A DNA stretch of 64,000 nucleotides from Immundisolibacter sp. GTDB lineage: Bacteria; Pseudomonadota; Gammaproteobacteria; Immundisolibacterales; Immundisolibacteraceae. The translations under genes were made by a program, and so were the position numbers. This document shows, piece after piece, positions 32,294 to 41,573 of this stretch. Positions within the stretch are counted from its first letter, which is position 1, and the number at the start of each line of letters is the position of its first letter. The DNA lies in NCBI RefSeq assembly GCF_014359565.1, contig NZ_JACIZD010000010.1, forward strand, positions 1 to 64,000, given 5' to 3'. The notes below the pieces were generated by a model, which was not told where the DNA came from, did not search any database, and saw only the letters and a list, made by a program, of their open reading frames with translations.

Positions 32294-33493
32294 TCAGAAC
32301 CACAGGTCCGGTTCGTCGAAGGCGTCCAAGGCTTCCTGCATTTTTTGCCGGTGGCGCTCGGCCTTGATCCAGCCCTTGAGGGCAGCCGGGTCGGCGCGCA
32401 GGACGTCGAGCTCCCTGCGTAGTTGCAGGCTCTGGTACTGGAGGGATTGCAGGTGCGCGCGCAGCTCGCGCATCAGGCTGGCGGGTTTAAGGCCGGGGCG
32501 CGGCTCGAGGCCGGACTGCATCGCGAACTGCAGTTGCTGGTCACGCACTTCCTGCTGAAGCTCTTCGAGCTGGTCGGCCAGCACCCGGTTGTAGTGCCTC
32601 AGGCGCTCGTCGCTGAGGCCGGCGATGTGGGCGGTGTCGATCTGCTCGACCTCCAGCTGCAGCTGCAGCAGATCGAGCAGATTGTTGGCCGCATAGGCTT
32701 CGTTCACCCGCTGCATGAGGGTCGTTTTGCGCTCGCGCTCGGCGGGGTCGGATTCGCGGTCGGGGTGCAGCCGGCTGGCGAGCTTGCGGTAGATTTCGCG
32801 CACCGATTGCGTGGCCTGCGCGGCAGCCTCTTGCGCTTTGCGCTCGCGGGCGCCGGGCTTGCGCGCGCGCGTGGCCTCACGCTCTTGTTCGGCCTGCGCC
32901 CGGCTGGCCTGGATCTGCTCGTGCAGGCGGCGCAGGAGTTCGTCCGGCGAATCCATGTCCACGTCTTGCAGGTCCAGATCCACACCAAAGAAGTCGTGCA
33001 CCATGGCCTGCGCCATCTCGCGGGCGATTTCGTGGCCCTCGGCTGCTTCGGCGTCGTAGTCGCTGCCGCTGTGGCGGTTGTAGATCTCCTTGAGGCGCTC
33101 GCGCATGGCCTCGTCGGGGACGACGTCGATCAGCGGGGCGAGTCGGCTGGTGATGGCCTCGCTGAGGGTACGGCGATCGGTCTTGGCGAGTTTTTTGCGG
33201 TCGCTGGCCGTATCCAGCCACAGGACCAGATCGACCGTCAGCGCCTGCAAGCTGTTCTGCAACGGCACGATTTCGCGCGCCTGACGCTCGTGGTAGTCGG
33301 CGATGGCTTGCTGCCACTGGGCCAGCAGCTTGCGCTGCTGCGCGATGCGCTCGATGTGGCGGTTGAACTTCTGCTGCTGCGCCGTCAGCGGCGTGCCCGC
33401 CGATGCGCCGTGGATACGCACCGCAACGGGGAGGGATGCGCGGTCGTCAGCGCCCGTGAGGTCCGTTGGGTGCGTGCGGCGTTTCGGGGACAT
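32294..33493 (-). CDS. J-domain protein with coiled-coil flanks
   Basis: The 399-residue soluble protein has a J-domain-like module in the middle (about residues 240-300): SVREIYRKLASRLHPDRES carries the HPD motif that stimulates DnaK-type ATPases, and RVNEAYAANNLLDLLQLQ gives the closing helix. Both flanks are long, charged helical segments (QQQKFNRHIERIAQQRK; EELQQEVRDQQLQFAM) likely to form coiled coils. It lacks the Gly/Phe, zinc and C-terminal domains of DnaJ or CbpA, so it is a specialised J-protein, perhaps delivering one client to DnaK. I start at ATG 33493; the longer frame to 33721 runs through a dispersed repeat. The function beyond the J-domain is unknown. Convergent with recD. 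Confidence 0.75.
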   Translation of the reverse strand: MSPKRRTHPTDLTGADDRASLPVAVRIHGASAGTPLTAQQQKFNRHIERIAQQRKLLAQWQQAIADYHERQAREIVPLQNSLQALTVDLVLWLDTASDRKKLAKTDRRTLSEAITSRLAPLIDVVPDEAMRERLKEIYNRHSGSDYDAEAAEGHEIAREMAQAMVHDFFGVDLDLQDVDMDSPDELLRRLHEQIQASRAQAEQEREATRARKPGARERKAQEAAAQATQSVREIYRKLASRLHPDRESDPAERERKTTLMQRVNEAYAANNLLDLLQLQLEVEQIDTAHIAGLSDERLRHYNRVLADQLEELQQEVRDQQLQFAMQSGLEPRPGLKPASLMRELRAHLQSLQYQSLQLRRELDVLRADPAALKGWIKAERHRQKMQEALDAFDEPDLWF

Positions 33494-33560
33494 GGGGCCA
33501 TTGTGCCCAAGCCCCTCCTGCATGGCCAGCCGGTGTGGGCGTCCACCGTCTTTGGCACTC

Positions 33561-33588
33561 GGGTGGGCAAAGCGTAGCGTGCCTACCC
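33561..33588. repeat. Dispersed hairpin repeat between the J-domain gene and gluQ
   Basis: GGGTGGGCA (33561-33569) pairs with TGCCTACCC (33580-33588) with one G-T-type mismatch around the 10-base loop AAGCGTAGCG. The surrounding text (33494-33654) looks non-coding and repetitive, and resembles dispersed GGTGGGCA-type repeats. It lies upstream of the J-domain gene and downstream of gluQ, both on the minus strand. Confidence 0.5.
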
Positions 33589-33654
33589 ACTTCGCTTGGG
33601 TGATGCCCTGCGGGTCGTGGCCGCCCGCGCCTGGGCGGTGCGAAGCGCCTTGGG

Positions 33655-34993
<1,339 letters not shown>

Positions 34994-35289
34994 GCGCAGC
35001 TGCGCGTTTCCGCAAGGTCCGTGTATCCATGCCGTCCGCTGGCAGGGCGGCGGCCAGGCTGCCTGATGTTGCAGGGTATCGGTGCGCTGATCGGCCTGAG
35101 CGTGCGCGCTGGCTGCCGGCCTCGACCTCAGTCAGCGCGCGGAACGCGGCGAAGACTGTAGTGGCCAGAAGCCCGCCATCGGCACGTTGACAGCCTCGAC
35201 GGCGGGCCAGAACAATCACCGGCTTGGCGCGGGAACCGGCGGCCCGCACGGAGCCCTTGTCTGCCCTTTCTATTTTTGGAGATCGTGAC
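34994..35289. other. Intergenic region after glnB, holding the promoter of the next operon
   Basis: The 296-base gap has a perfect 12-base palindrome GCGCAGCTGCGC (34994-35005) directly after the glnB stop, which may act as a weak terminator. A sigma70-like promoter lies at 35187-35216. I see no gene in between. Confidence 0.4.
35187..35216 (+). promoter_or_regulatory. Candidate sigma70 promoter for the reductase-dehydrogenase-serS run
   Basis: A perfect -35 box TTGACA (35187-35192) is followed after 18 bases by AACAAT (35211-35216), matching TATAAT at 4 of 6 positions. Transcription would start near 35223, giving a leader of about 67 bases before the ATG at 35290. Confidence 0.45.
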
Positions 35290-36300
35290 ATGCGCGTGTG
35301 CATCCTGGGGGCCGGCGGTCTCGGTTCGGTGATCGGCGGCTACTTGGCCAAAACCGGCGTCGACACCACCCTGATCGCCCGCCCGGCGCATGCCGAGGCC
35401 ATCACCCGCGATGGCCTGCGCATCGAGGGCGTACGCGGCGAACACTTGATCCACGAGAATCTGACGGCCATCAGCAACCCGGCCGAGGCCACGGGCGAAT
35501 TCGATTACCTGATCCTGGCCACCAAGGCCAAGGACAGCGACACGGCGTTGGCCTCGGCCGATTGCCTGCGCGACCGGGTGCGGACGGCTTGCTCCATCCA
35601 GAACACTATCGTCAAGGAACAGGTGCTGACGGACTGGATTGGCGACCCGGCGCGCGTGATGGGCGCCTCGACCATCGAGGGCGGCTCGCTGGAGGCGCCA
35701 GGTTTCGTCAAGAACCACGTCACGGTGCCCACCACGGCCTATTTCGGCGAGATCGACGGCACCATCAGCCCGCGCGCGCAGGCGCTGGCCGACGCCTTCA
35801 ACAAGGCCGGTCTAGGAGCCAAGGCGGTTGACTGTATCCAGCAGGTGCTGTGGGAAAAGCTGGCGCAGATCTGCAACGCGTCGGCCTGGTCGGTGAGCAC
35901 GCTGGCCGGCAACAACGACCTCACCTTCGTGGACGGCATGGCGCTGCGCGAGGGCGCCGAGCACTACGTGGCCATTTCCCTGGAGCTGCTGGCGGTCTAC
36001 ACGGCGCTGGGCTACACGCCGCAGAACTTCTACGCGCCGCTGTCGCGCCTGAAGGACGTATACGAGTGCAAGACCGAAGAAGACGCCGTGCAGCTGATCC
36101 TGGGTTTTGGCGAACGCATGAAGCAGCAGAACTACGTCGGGCGCACCTCCATGCACGAGGACGTCGTGCGTGGCAAGAAAACCGAGGTCGACTACATCGT
36201 CAAGCCCTTCGTGGACAAGGGCCGCGAGCTGGGCATCCCGGTGCCGACCGTGACGGCGGCGTATCGCATCATCAAGGTGCTGGACCACTACCTGGCCTGA
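35290..36300 (+). CDS. 2-dehydropantoate 2-reductase family protein
   Basis: The 336-residue ApbA/PanE-type protein reduces a 2-oxo acid with NADPH. The N-terminal Rossmann motif is ILGAGGLGSVIGGYLAKTG; the KxxxN region (ILATKAKD and SIQNTIVKEQ) and the catalytic-domain Lys in LWEKLAQICNASAWS follow, as in ketopantoate reductases. It is longer than E. coli PanE (303), so it may act on another 2-oxo acid. The ATG at 35290 has GGAGAT upstream. It is followed after 7 bases by a D-3-phosphoglycerate dehydrogenase-like gene, so the two are likely to share a pathway that I cannot specify. Confidence 0.82.
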   Translation: MRVCILGAGGLGSVIGGYLAKTGVDTTLIARPAHAEAITRDGLRIEGVRGEHLIHENLTAISNPAEATGEFDYLILATKAKDSDTALASADCLRDRVRTACSIQNTIVKEQVLTDWIGDPARVMGASTIEGGSLEAPGFVKNHVTVPTTAYFGEIDGTISPRAQALADAFNKAGLGAKAVDCIQQVLWEKLAQICNASAWSVSTLAGNNDLTFVDGMALREGAEHYVAISLELLAVYTALGYTPQNFYAPLSRLKDVYECKTEEDAVQLILGFGERMKQQNYVGRTSMHEDVVRGKKTEVDYIVKPFVDKGRELGIPVPTVTAAYRIIKVLDHYLA

Positions 36301-36307
36301 GCAACAC

Positions 36308-37234
36308 ATGAGCAGCAAAAAACGCGTTCTGGTGGCGGAAACCCTGGAGCAGGCCGGCATCGACCTGCTGCGCGAGCACTTCGACGTCGACGTGCGCGAG
36401 CGCACCGACGAGGCCGAACTGGCACGCATCATCGGCGATTACGACGGCCTGATGATCAAGACCTACACGCGGGTCTCGAAGCAGGTCATCGACAACGCCA
36501 CGAAACTGAAGATCGTCGCCCGCGCCGGCAGTGGCCTGGACAAGGTGGACCTCGCCTACGCCAAGGAAAAGGGCCTGCCGGTGCGCAACACGCCGCAGGC
36601 CAACGTGGTGTCGGTGGCTGAGCTGGTGTTCGGGCTGATGCTGGCGGTGTCGCGCAAGTTGGCCGCGGCCGACCGCTACGTGCGCAGCCGCGAGGGTTGG
36701 GACCGCGACCGCTTCACCGGCGTGGAGCTGGCCGGCAAGACGCTGGGCATCGTCGGTTTTGGCAACATCGGCAAGCTGGTGGCCAGGCGCGCGCTGGCCT
36801 TCGACATGCAGGTGGTCGGCTACGACCCGTTCATCGATGCGGCGGCCATGGCCGAGCACGGCGTGCGCAAGGTCGAGACGGTCGATGACGTCATCGACGT
36901 CGCCGACTACATCACCGTGCACGTGCCGCTGCTGGACTCGACCCGCAACCTGTTCAGCACCGAGCAGTTTGGGCGCATGAAATCGACCGCCATCCTGATC
37001 AACACCGCCCGCGGCGAGGTGGTGGACGAGCCGGCGCTGATCGCGGCCCTGCAAACGGGCCAGATTGCCGGCGCCGGGCTCGACGTCTACGAGGCCGAGC
37101 CGCCGAACCATCCGGAGCTGCTGGCGTTGGACAACGTGGTGCTGTGCCCGCACATCGGCGCCGCCACGCGCGAGGCGCTGAACCGCATGACGGTACAGGC
37201 GGCGCAGATGATCATCGAAGCACTCGAGGGCTGA
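36308..37234 (+). CDS. D-2-hydroxyacid dehydrogenase, phosphoglycerate-dehydrogenase type
   Basis: The 308-residue NAD-dependent enzyme has the Rossmann motif LGIVGFGNIGKLVARRAL and the family catalytic triad: Arg in NTARGEVVDE, Glu in DVYEAEPP and His in LCPHIGAATREA. It lacks the C-terminal ACT and intervening domains of full-length SerA, so it is the short form. It could oxidise 3-phosphoglycerate for serine synthesis (serS follows after 3 bases) or another D-hydroxyacid together with the upstream reductase. The ATG at 36308 has a weak ribosome-binding site overlapping the preceding stop. Confidence 0.85.
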   Translation: MSSKKRVLVAETLEQAGIDLLREHFDVDVRERTDEAELARIIGDYDGLMIKTYTRVSKQVIDNATKLKIVARAGSGLDKVDLAYAKEKGLPVRNTPQANVVSVAELVFGLMLAVSRKLAAADRYVRSREGWDRDRFTGVELAGKTLGIVGFGNIGKLVARRALAFDMQVVGYDPFIDAAAMAEHGVRKVETVDDVIDVADYITVHVPLLDSTRNLFSTEQFGRMKSTAILINTARGEVVDEPALIAALQTGQIAGAGLDVYEAEPPNHPELLALDNVVLCPHIGAATREALNRMTVQAAQMIIEALEG

Positions 37235-38512
<1,278 letters not shown>

Positions 38513-38545
38513 GCGGGTTTGTTCCTGAGGACGCCCGCGCAGGTG

Positions 38546-38609
38546 TGTCGGGAGGCCCGCCGAGGGCCGAATGGGCGGCTGGAAGATTCGCGGCGGGGCG
38601 CCGCACCAC
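38546..38609. repeat. Dispersed palindromic repeat, copy 1
   Basis: The palindromic core GGCCCGCCGAGGGCCG (38554-38569) is followed by GAATG...CTGGAAGATTCG and then ATTCGCGGCGGGGCGCCGC (from 38586). The whole unit recurs about 90 bases downstream in a diverged form. Confidence 0.65.
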
Positions 38610-38635
38610 AAGGCCTTACACACAGCGGTTCTCCG

Positions 38636-38695
38636 CTGTGGGAGGCCCGCCCTCGGGCCGAATGCTTGACTGAAAGATTCGTAGGGAGCGTGTCT
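38636..38695. repeat. Dispersed palindromic repeat, copy 2
   Basis: GTGGGAG precedes a perfect palindromic core GGCCCG-CCCT-CGGGCC (38644-38659), then GAATG...CTGAAAGATTCG. It shares the order of blocks with copy 1, so the two form a head-to-tail pair with a 90-base period. A third copy lies at 50323-50383. Confidence 0.65.
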
Positions 38696-38814
38696 TTGCC
38701 GGGTACCGCGGGGGCAGTTGCAGCCGCCGGTTCGGGTGCGCGGTCCGGCCTTGTCGTGCGCCGGCGACGGGCGCAGGATTGACCGGCCGACAAAAACCGC
38801 AGGAGGAGCGAGCG

Positions 38815-39189
38815 ATGCTGTATGTGGTCATTTCCCGTTTCGACGAGGCCGCCGTGGCGCGCCTGCGCAGCGAACTGCCGCCGGCGGCCTTCGCCTATAT
38901 CGACGAGGCCATCCACCACCAGCGCGTGCCCAGTCAGGTCGACATCGAGGCGCAGGGTGTGCCGGCCAGCCTGGCCAGCGTTCTGGCGGCGCATCTGGCG
39001 CACCTGACCGAACTGCGCGGCAGCGGCAAGCTGGTCAGCGGCGGGCCCTGCGCGGGTTTCGTCAACGCCATCAATATCTTCGAGGCCGGCTCCGCCGACG
39101 AAGCGCGGACGCTGCACGACGCGGATCCGCTGGCCCGGCACGGCTACTTCGCGGTCGAGACCATCTATCCCTGGCAGCGGGTGTTCTGA
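38815..39189 (+). CDS. YciI-like protein (EthD/YCII dimeric alpha-beta barrel)
   Basis: The 124-residue protein begins MLYVVISRFDE and contains GPCAGFVNAINIFEAGSADEA and ADPLARHGYFAVETIYPW, the pattern of YciI-related small proteins that use an Asp-His pair. The YciI family has no settled physiological reaction. The ATG at 38815 follows GGAGGAG by a good distance. It ends 2 bases before the GST gene, so the two are co-transcribed. No signal peptide. A role in handling a small reactive compound together with the GST is possible. Confidence 0.75.
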   Translation: MLYVVISRFDEAAVARLRSELPPAAFAYIDEAIHHQRVPSQVDIEAQGVPASLASVLAAHLAHLTELRGSGKLVSGGPCAGFVNAINIFEAGSADEARTLHDADPLARHGYFAVETIYPWQRVF

Positions 39190-39191
39190 AC

Positions 39192-39827
39192 ATGCTGCGC
39201 CTGTACCACATCCTGCCGCGCGCCGATCATCCCGGCTCGCACAACGCGCTCAAGGTGGCCGTGCTGCTGCGCGAGCTGGGTCTTGAGTTCGAGCTGATCG
39301 ACGTCGATCCGGCCCGCGAGCTGCGGCCAGCGGAGGCACCGCTGCGGCGCCTGAACCCGAACGGCCTGACGCCGATCCTGGACGACGACGGGTTCATTCT
39401 GTGGGAGTCGTCGGCCATCCTGCAGTACCTGTGCGACAGCCGCGGCCCGGCGCCGTTGCTGCCGATCGAGCCTCAGCACCGGGCGCGCGTGCTGCAGTGG
39501 CTCGGTTGGGAGGCGAGCACGTTCATCCCGGCCCTGATGGCGCTGTACATGGCGCATGTCGGTGGGGGCGAGGAGGCCGCCGCCGCGGCACGGGTCGATT
39601 TTCTGCTCGGCATGCTGGAACAGCAGCTGAGCGGCCGGGACTGGGTGGCCGACGCCTATTCCATCGCCGACATTGCGCTTGGCGCCGGCGTGCCGGCGCT
39701 GCTGCCGCTGGGCGTCGATTTCGCGTCCTACCCGGCGCTGCGGCACTGGCTGGCTGCCCTGCGCCAGCGGCCGGCCTGGCGGGACGAGATTTTTCTGGCG
39801 GATTTGCGCGCCGGCAACCTGGCCTGA
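39192..39827 (+). CDS. Glutathione S-transferase family protein
   Basis: The 211-residue protein has an N-terminal thioredoxin-like domain (LYHILPRADHPGSHNALKVA; NPNGLTPILDDDGFILWESS, containing the cis-Pro and the ES pair that binds the glutathione gamma-glutamyl group) and an alpha-helical C-terminal domain (YSIADIALGAGVPALLPLG with the N-capping Asp). Ser16 in GSHN is the likely thiol-activating residue. It resembles the bacterial theta/beta-like GSTs. It is transcribed with the YciI-like gene. The substrate is unknown. Confidence 0.85.
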   Translation: MLRLYHILPRADHPGSHNALKVAVLLRELGLEFELIDVDPARELRPAEAPLRRLNPNGLTPILDDDGFILWESSAILQYLCDSRGPAPLLPIEPQHRARVLQWLGWEASTFIPALMALYMAHVGGGEEAAAAARVDFLLGMLEQQLSGRDWVADAYSIADIALGAGVPALLPLGVDFASYPALRHWLAALRQRPAWRDEIFLADLRAGNLA

Positions 39828-39910
39828 TTCGGCATGCGTGGCGGGCGGGGTGTTGGCTCGATTTGCTAGACTTCGCGGCTATTTGGCCGCACAAGAGAGA
39901 GTCCCCGCGC

Positions 39911-40894
39911 GTGCATTCCCCCCATACCTGGCTACGTCCCATGCTGGCGGCCCTTGCCGTGACGCCGCTGGCCGCGGTAGCCGAGACTGTCCCCCTGCCG
40001 CCCTCGGACGTGGACCTGGTCGGTCAGGTGCGGGTGGTGGCAGCGCGTCACGAGGACACCCTGCTGGACATAGCCCGCCGCGGTGGGCTTGGCTATACCG
40101 AGATCAAGATGGCCAACCGCGGCCTGGATCCGTGGATGCCGGGCGAGGGCGTGCAGGTGGTACTGCCCACCCGGCACATCCTGCCGCAGGCGCCGCGCGA
40201 GGGCATCGTCATTAACCTGCCCGAGATGCGCCTGTACTACTACCTGCCGGCGAAAGGGGATTTTTCGCAGGTGGTGACCTATCCGATCAGCATCGGTCGT
40301 TTCGACTGGCGCACGCCGCTGGGCGTGACCAGGATCACGCAGAAGGTGCCCAACCCGAGCTGGACGCCGCCGGAATCGATTCGCATCGAGCATGCCGCCA
40401 AGGGCGACATCCTGCCGCCGGTGGTGCCTGCCGGGCCGGACAATCCGCTCGGTCAGTTCGCGCTGCGGCTGGGCGTGCCGGGATATTTGATCCATGGCAC
40501 CAACAAGCCCTACGGAATCGGCATGCGAGTGACGCATGGTTGTCTGCGTCTGTATCCGGAAGATATCGCTGCCTTGTTCCAGCAGGTTGCGCCGGGCGTG
40601 GCGGTCAATTTTGTCAGTCAGCCGTACAAGATCGGACAGGCCTTTGGCATCACCTATCTGGAAGTGCACCACCCGTTGAAGGAAGAAAAAGGCCGCAAGG
40701 AAGGGGCGCTTGGCGAGATTGCTCGTCTGCTAGCGAACCGCGGCGTGGCCACGGCCGACGTGGACTGGGTGCTGGTGCGGCGCGAGCTAGCCAAGCCAAC
40801 CGGGATGCCGGTGGCTATCAGCCGGTCGGATGAGGTGATGCTGCTGGACGCGAATGTTGACGATATGGGTGCGCAGGTGGCAGTCCAGCACTGA
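39911..40894 (+). CDS. L,D-transpeptidase (YkuD domain), periplasmic
   Basis: The 327-residue precursor has a signal peptide (MLAALAVTPLAAVA core) and a LysM-like segment (DTLLDIARRGGLGYTEIKMA) before a YkuD catalytic domain. The active-site signature is visible as IHGTNKPYGIGMRVTHGCLR, with the nucleophilic Cys. ErfK/YbiS-type enzymes of this layout cross-link peptidoglycan or attach Lpp-type lipoprotein to it. The start is GTG at 39911 after AAGAGAGAG; ATG 39941 is an alternative still leaving a short signal. An Lpp-like lipoprotein gene lies immediately opposite, across a shared terminator, so this enzyme is a plausible Lpp-attaching transpeptidase. Confidence 0.9.
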   Translation: MHSPHTWLRPMLAALAVTPLAAVAETVPLPPSDVDLVGQVRVVAARHEDTLLDIARRGGLGYTEIKMANRGLDPWMPGEGVQVVLPTRHILPQAPREGIVINLPEMRLYYYLPAKGDFSQVVTYPISIGRFDWRTPLGVTRITQKVPNPSWTPPESIRIEHAAKGDILPPVVPAGPDNPLGQFALRLGVPGYLIHGTNKPYGIGMRVTHGCLRLYPEDIAALFQQVAPGVAVNFVSQPYKIGQAFGITYLEVHHPLKEEKGRKEGALGEIARLLANRGVATADVDWVLVRRELAKPTGMPVAISRSDEVMLLDANVDDMGAQVAVQH

Positions 40895-40917
40895 CACAGC
40901 ACGCGCTCCGGACGTAA

Positions 40918-40952
40918 AAAAAGCGGGGCCAGCCTGGCTGACCCCGCTTTTT
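40918..40952. terminator. Bidirectional terminator between the L,D-transpeptidase and Lpp-like genes
   Basis: AAAAAGCGGGG (40918-40928) pairs perfectly with CCCCGCTTTTT (40942-40952), with CAGCC/GGCTG extending the stem inwards. The T-tract on one side and A-tract on the other make it a rho-independent terminator in both directions, serving the two convergent genes. Confidence 0.9.
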
Positions 40953-40974
40953 CAACGCCTGGAGAAGCGGATGC

Positions 40975-41253
40975 TTACTTCAGCATCGACTTCTTGAACA
41001 TGCGGTCGATCTTCTCGTTGGTGTCCACGCAGCACTGCTGGGCAGCCTGGGCAGCAGCCAGGGCCTCGCTGGCCTTGGCACTGGCAGCATCGGCCTTGGA
41101 AGAAGCGGCGCTGGCGGTGGCCTGGGCGCTGTCGGCAGCCGACTTGGCCTGAGCAATCTGCTCGTTCACATAGCCCTTGGTGGCGCAACCGGCGGAAAGG
41201 GTGGCCAGCAGCGCGACGGCCGCAAGCTTGCCAATAATCAATTTGTTCTGCAT
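40975..41253 (-). CDS. lpp: Lpp/OprI-type outer-membrane lipoprotein
   Basis: The 92-residue precursor has a lipoprotein signal with lipobox LSAGC, so Cys is residue 23 and becomes lipidated. The mature part is an alanine-rich heptad zipper (AKSAADSAQATASAASSKADAASAKASEALAAA region, about residues 35-70) that should trimerise, ending in ...KKSMLK with a C-terminal Lys for attachment to peptidoglycan, as in OprI and Lpp. An unusual internal Cys pair (QQCCVDTN) near residue 73 could form disulfides between chains. The ATG at 41253 follows AGGGG. A TATAAT box lies upstream and a terminator directly downstream, so it is a single-gene transcript. Confidence 0.87.
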   Translation of the reverse strand: MQNKLIIGKLAAVALLATLSAGCATKGYVNEQIAQAKSAADSAQATASAASSKADAASAKASEALAAAQAAQQCCVDTNEKIDRMFKKSMLK

Positions 41254-41292
41254 ATGAGAGCCCCTGAAAAGCTGAGGTAACTGAAACCAACC

Positions 41293-41313
41293 AGTGCGGC
41301 GCGGGTCCGCACT
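41293..41313 (-). promoter_or_regulatory. Hairpin in the 5' leader of the Lpp-like gene
   Basis: AGTGCGG (41293-41299) and CCGCACT (41307-41313) form a perfect 7-base stem with a 7-base loop, within the roughly 75-base leader. It could stabilise the abundant lipoprotein mRNA. Confidence 0.4.
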
Positions 41314-41334
41314 ACAAACATCAACACGGCCGGA

Positions 41335-41363
41335 ATTATAGGCAGGCGCTGCAAAAAAGCAAA
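41335..41363 (-). promoter_or_regulatory. Candidate promoter of the Lpp-like gene
   Basis: A perfect -10 box TATAAT is read on the minus strand at 41340-41335. The -35 region (TTGCTT at 41362-41357, 16-base spacing) matches only half of TTGACA. Transcription would start near 41328, 75 bases before the ATG. Confidence 0.55.
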
Positions 41364-41371
41364 AGCGGCGC

Positions 41372-41385
41372 CTGATCGCGATCAA
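41372..41385. promoter_or_regulatory. FNR-like site between lpp and ppsA
   Basis: CTGAT-CGCG-ATCAA matches the FNR consensus at 9 of 10 positions. Its centre is about 50 bases from the predicted lpp start site, which is not one of the standard activator positions, and it could equally act on the divergent ppsA. A chance match is possible. Confidence 0.3.
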
Positions 41386-41573
41386 GCAATGCCTGGCCAG
41401 GGGCATGGGTGCGTGATCAGCCATAATCCGGATTGGGGGCGAGGTCGGGGCTGGGTCTGGCAAAATGGCGTTCCCCATTACCTGACCGAAACTGCGTTTC
41501 CGTGCGAAGCGTTTCCGGGTTGCCGGCCGGTGGGCGCTGCGATGTTTGCTGTCTCAACTTCCTGGAGTGCCAC

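Larger units (their letters stand above)
38513..38814. other. Intergenic region after serS, occupied by dispersed repeats
   Basis: The 302-base gap holds two partly overlapping copies of a GC-rich palindromic repeat (listed separately) followed by about 120 bases without recognisable features. The next gene has its own ribosome-binding site GGAGGAG at 38801-38807. Confidence 0.55.

Noticed and set aside
32091-32303. 70-codon minus-strand ORF after recD
   Set aside because: No recognisable domain, and an unclear start; I could not support it as a gene.
38513-38814. Tandem repeats considered as a CRISPR remnant
   Set aside because: Only two diverged palindromic units, no unique spacers of equal length and no cas genes.
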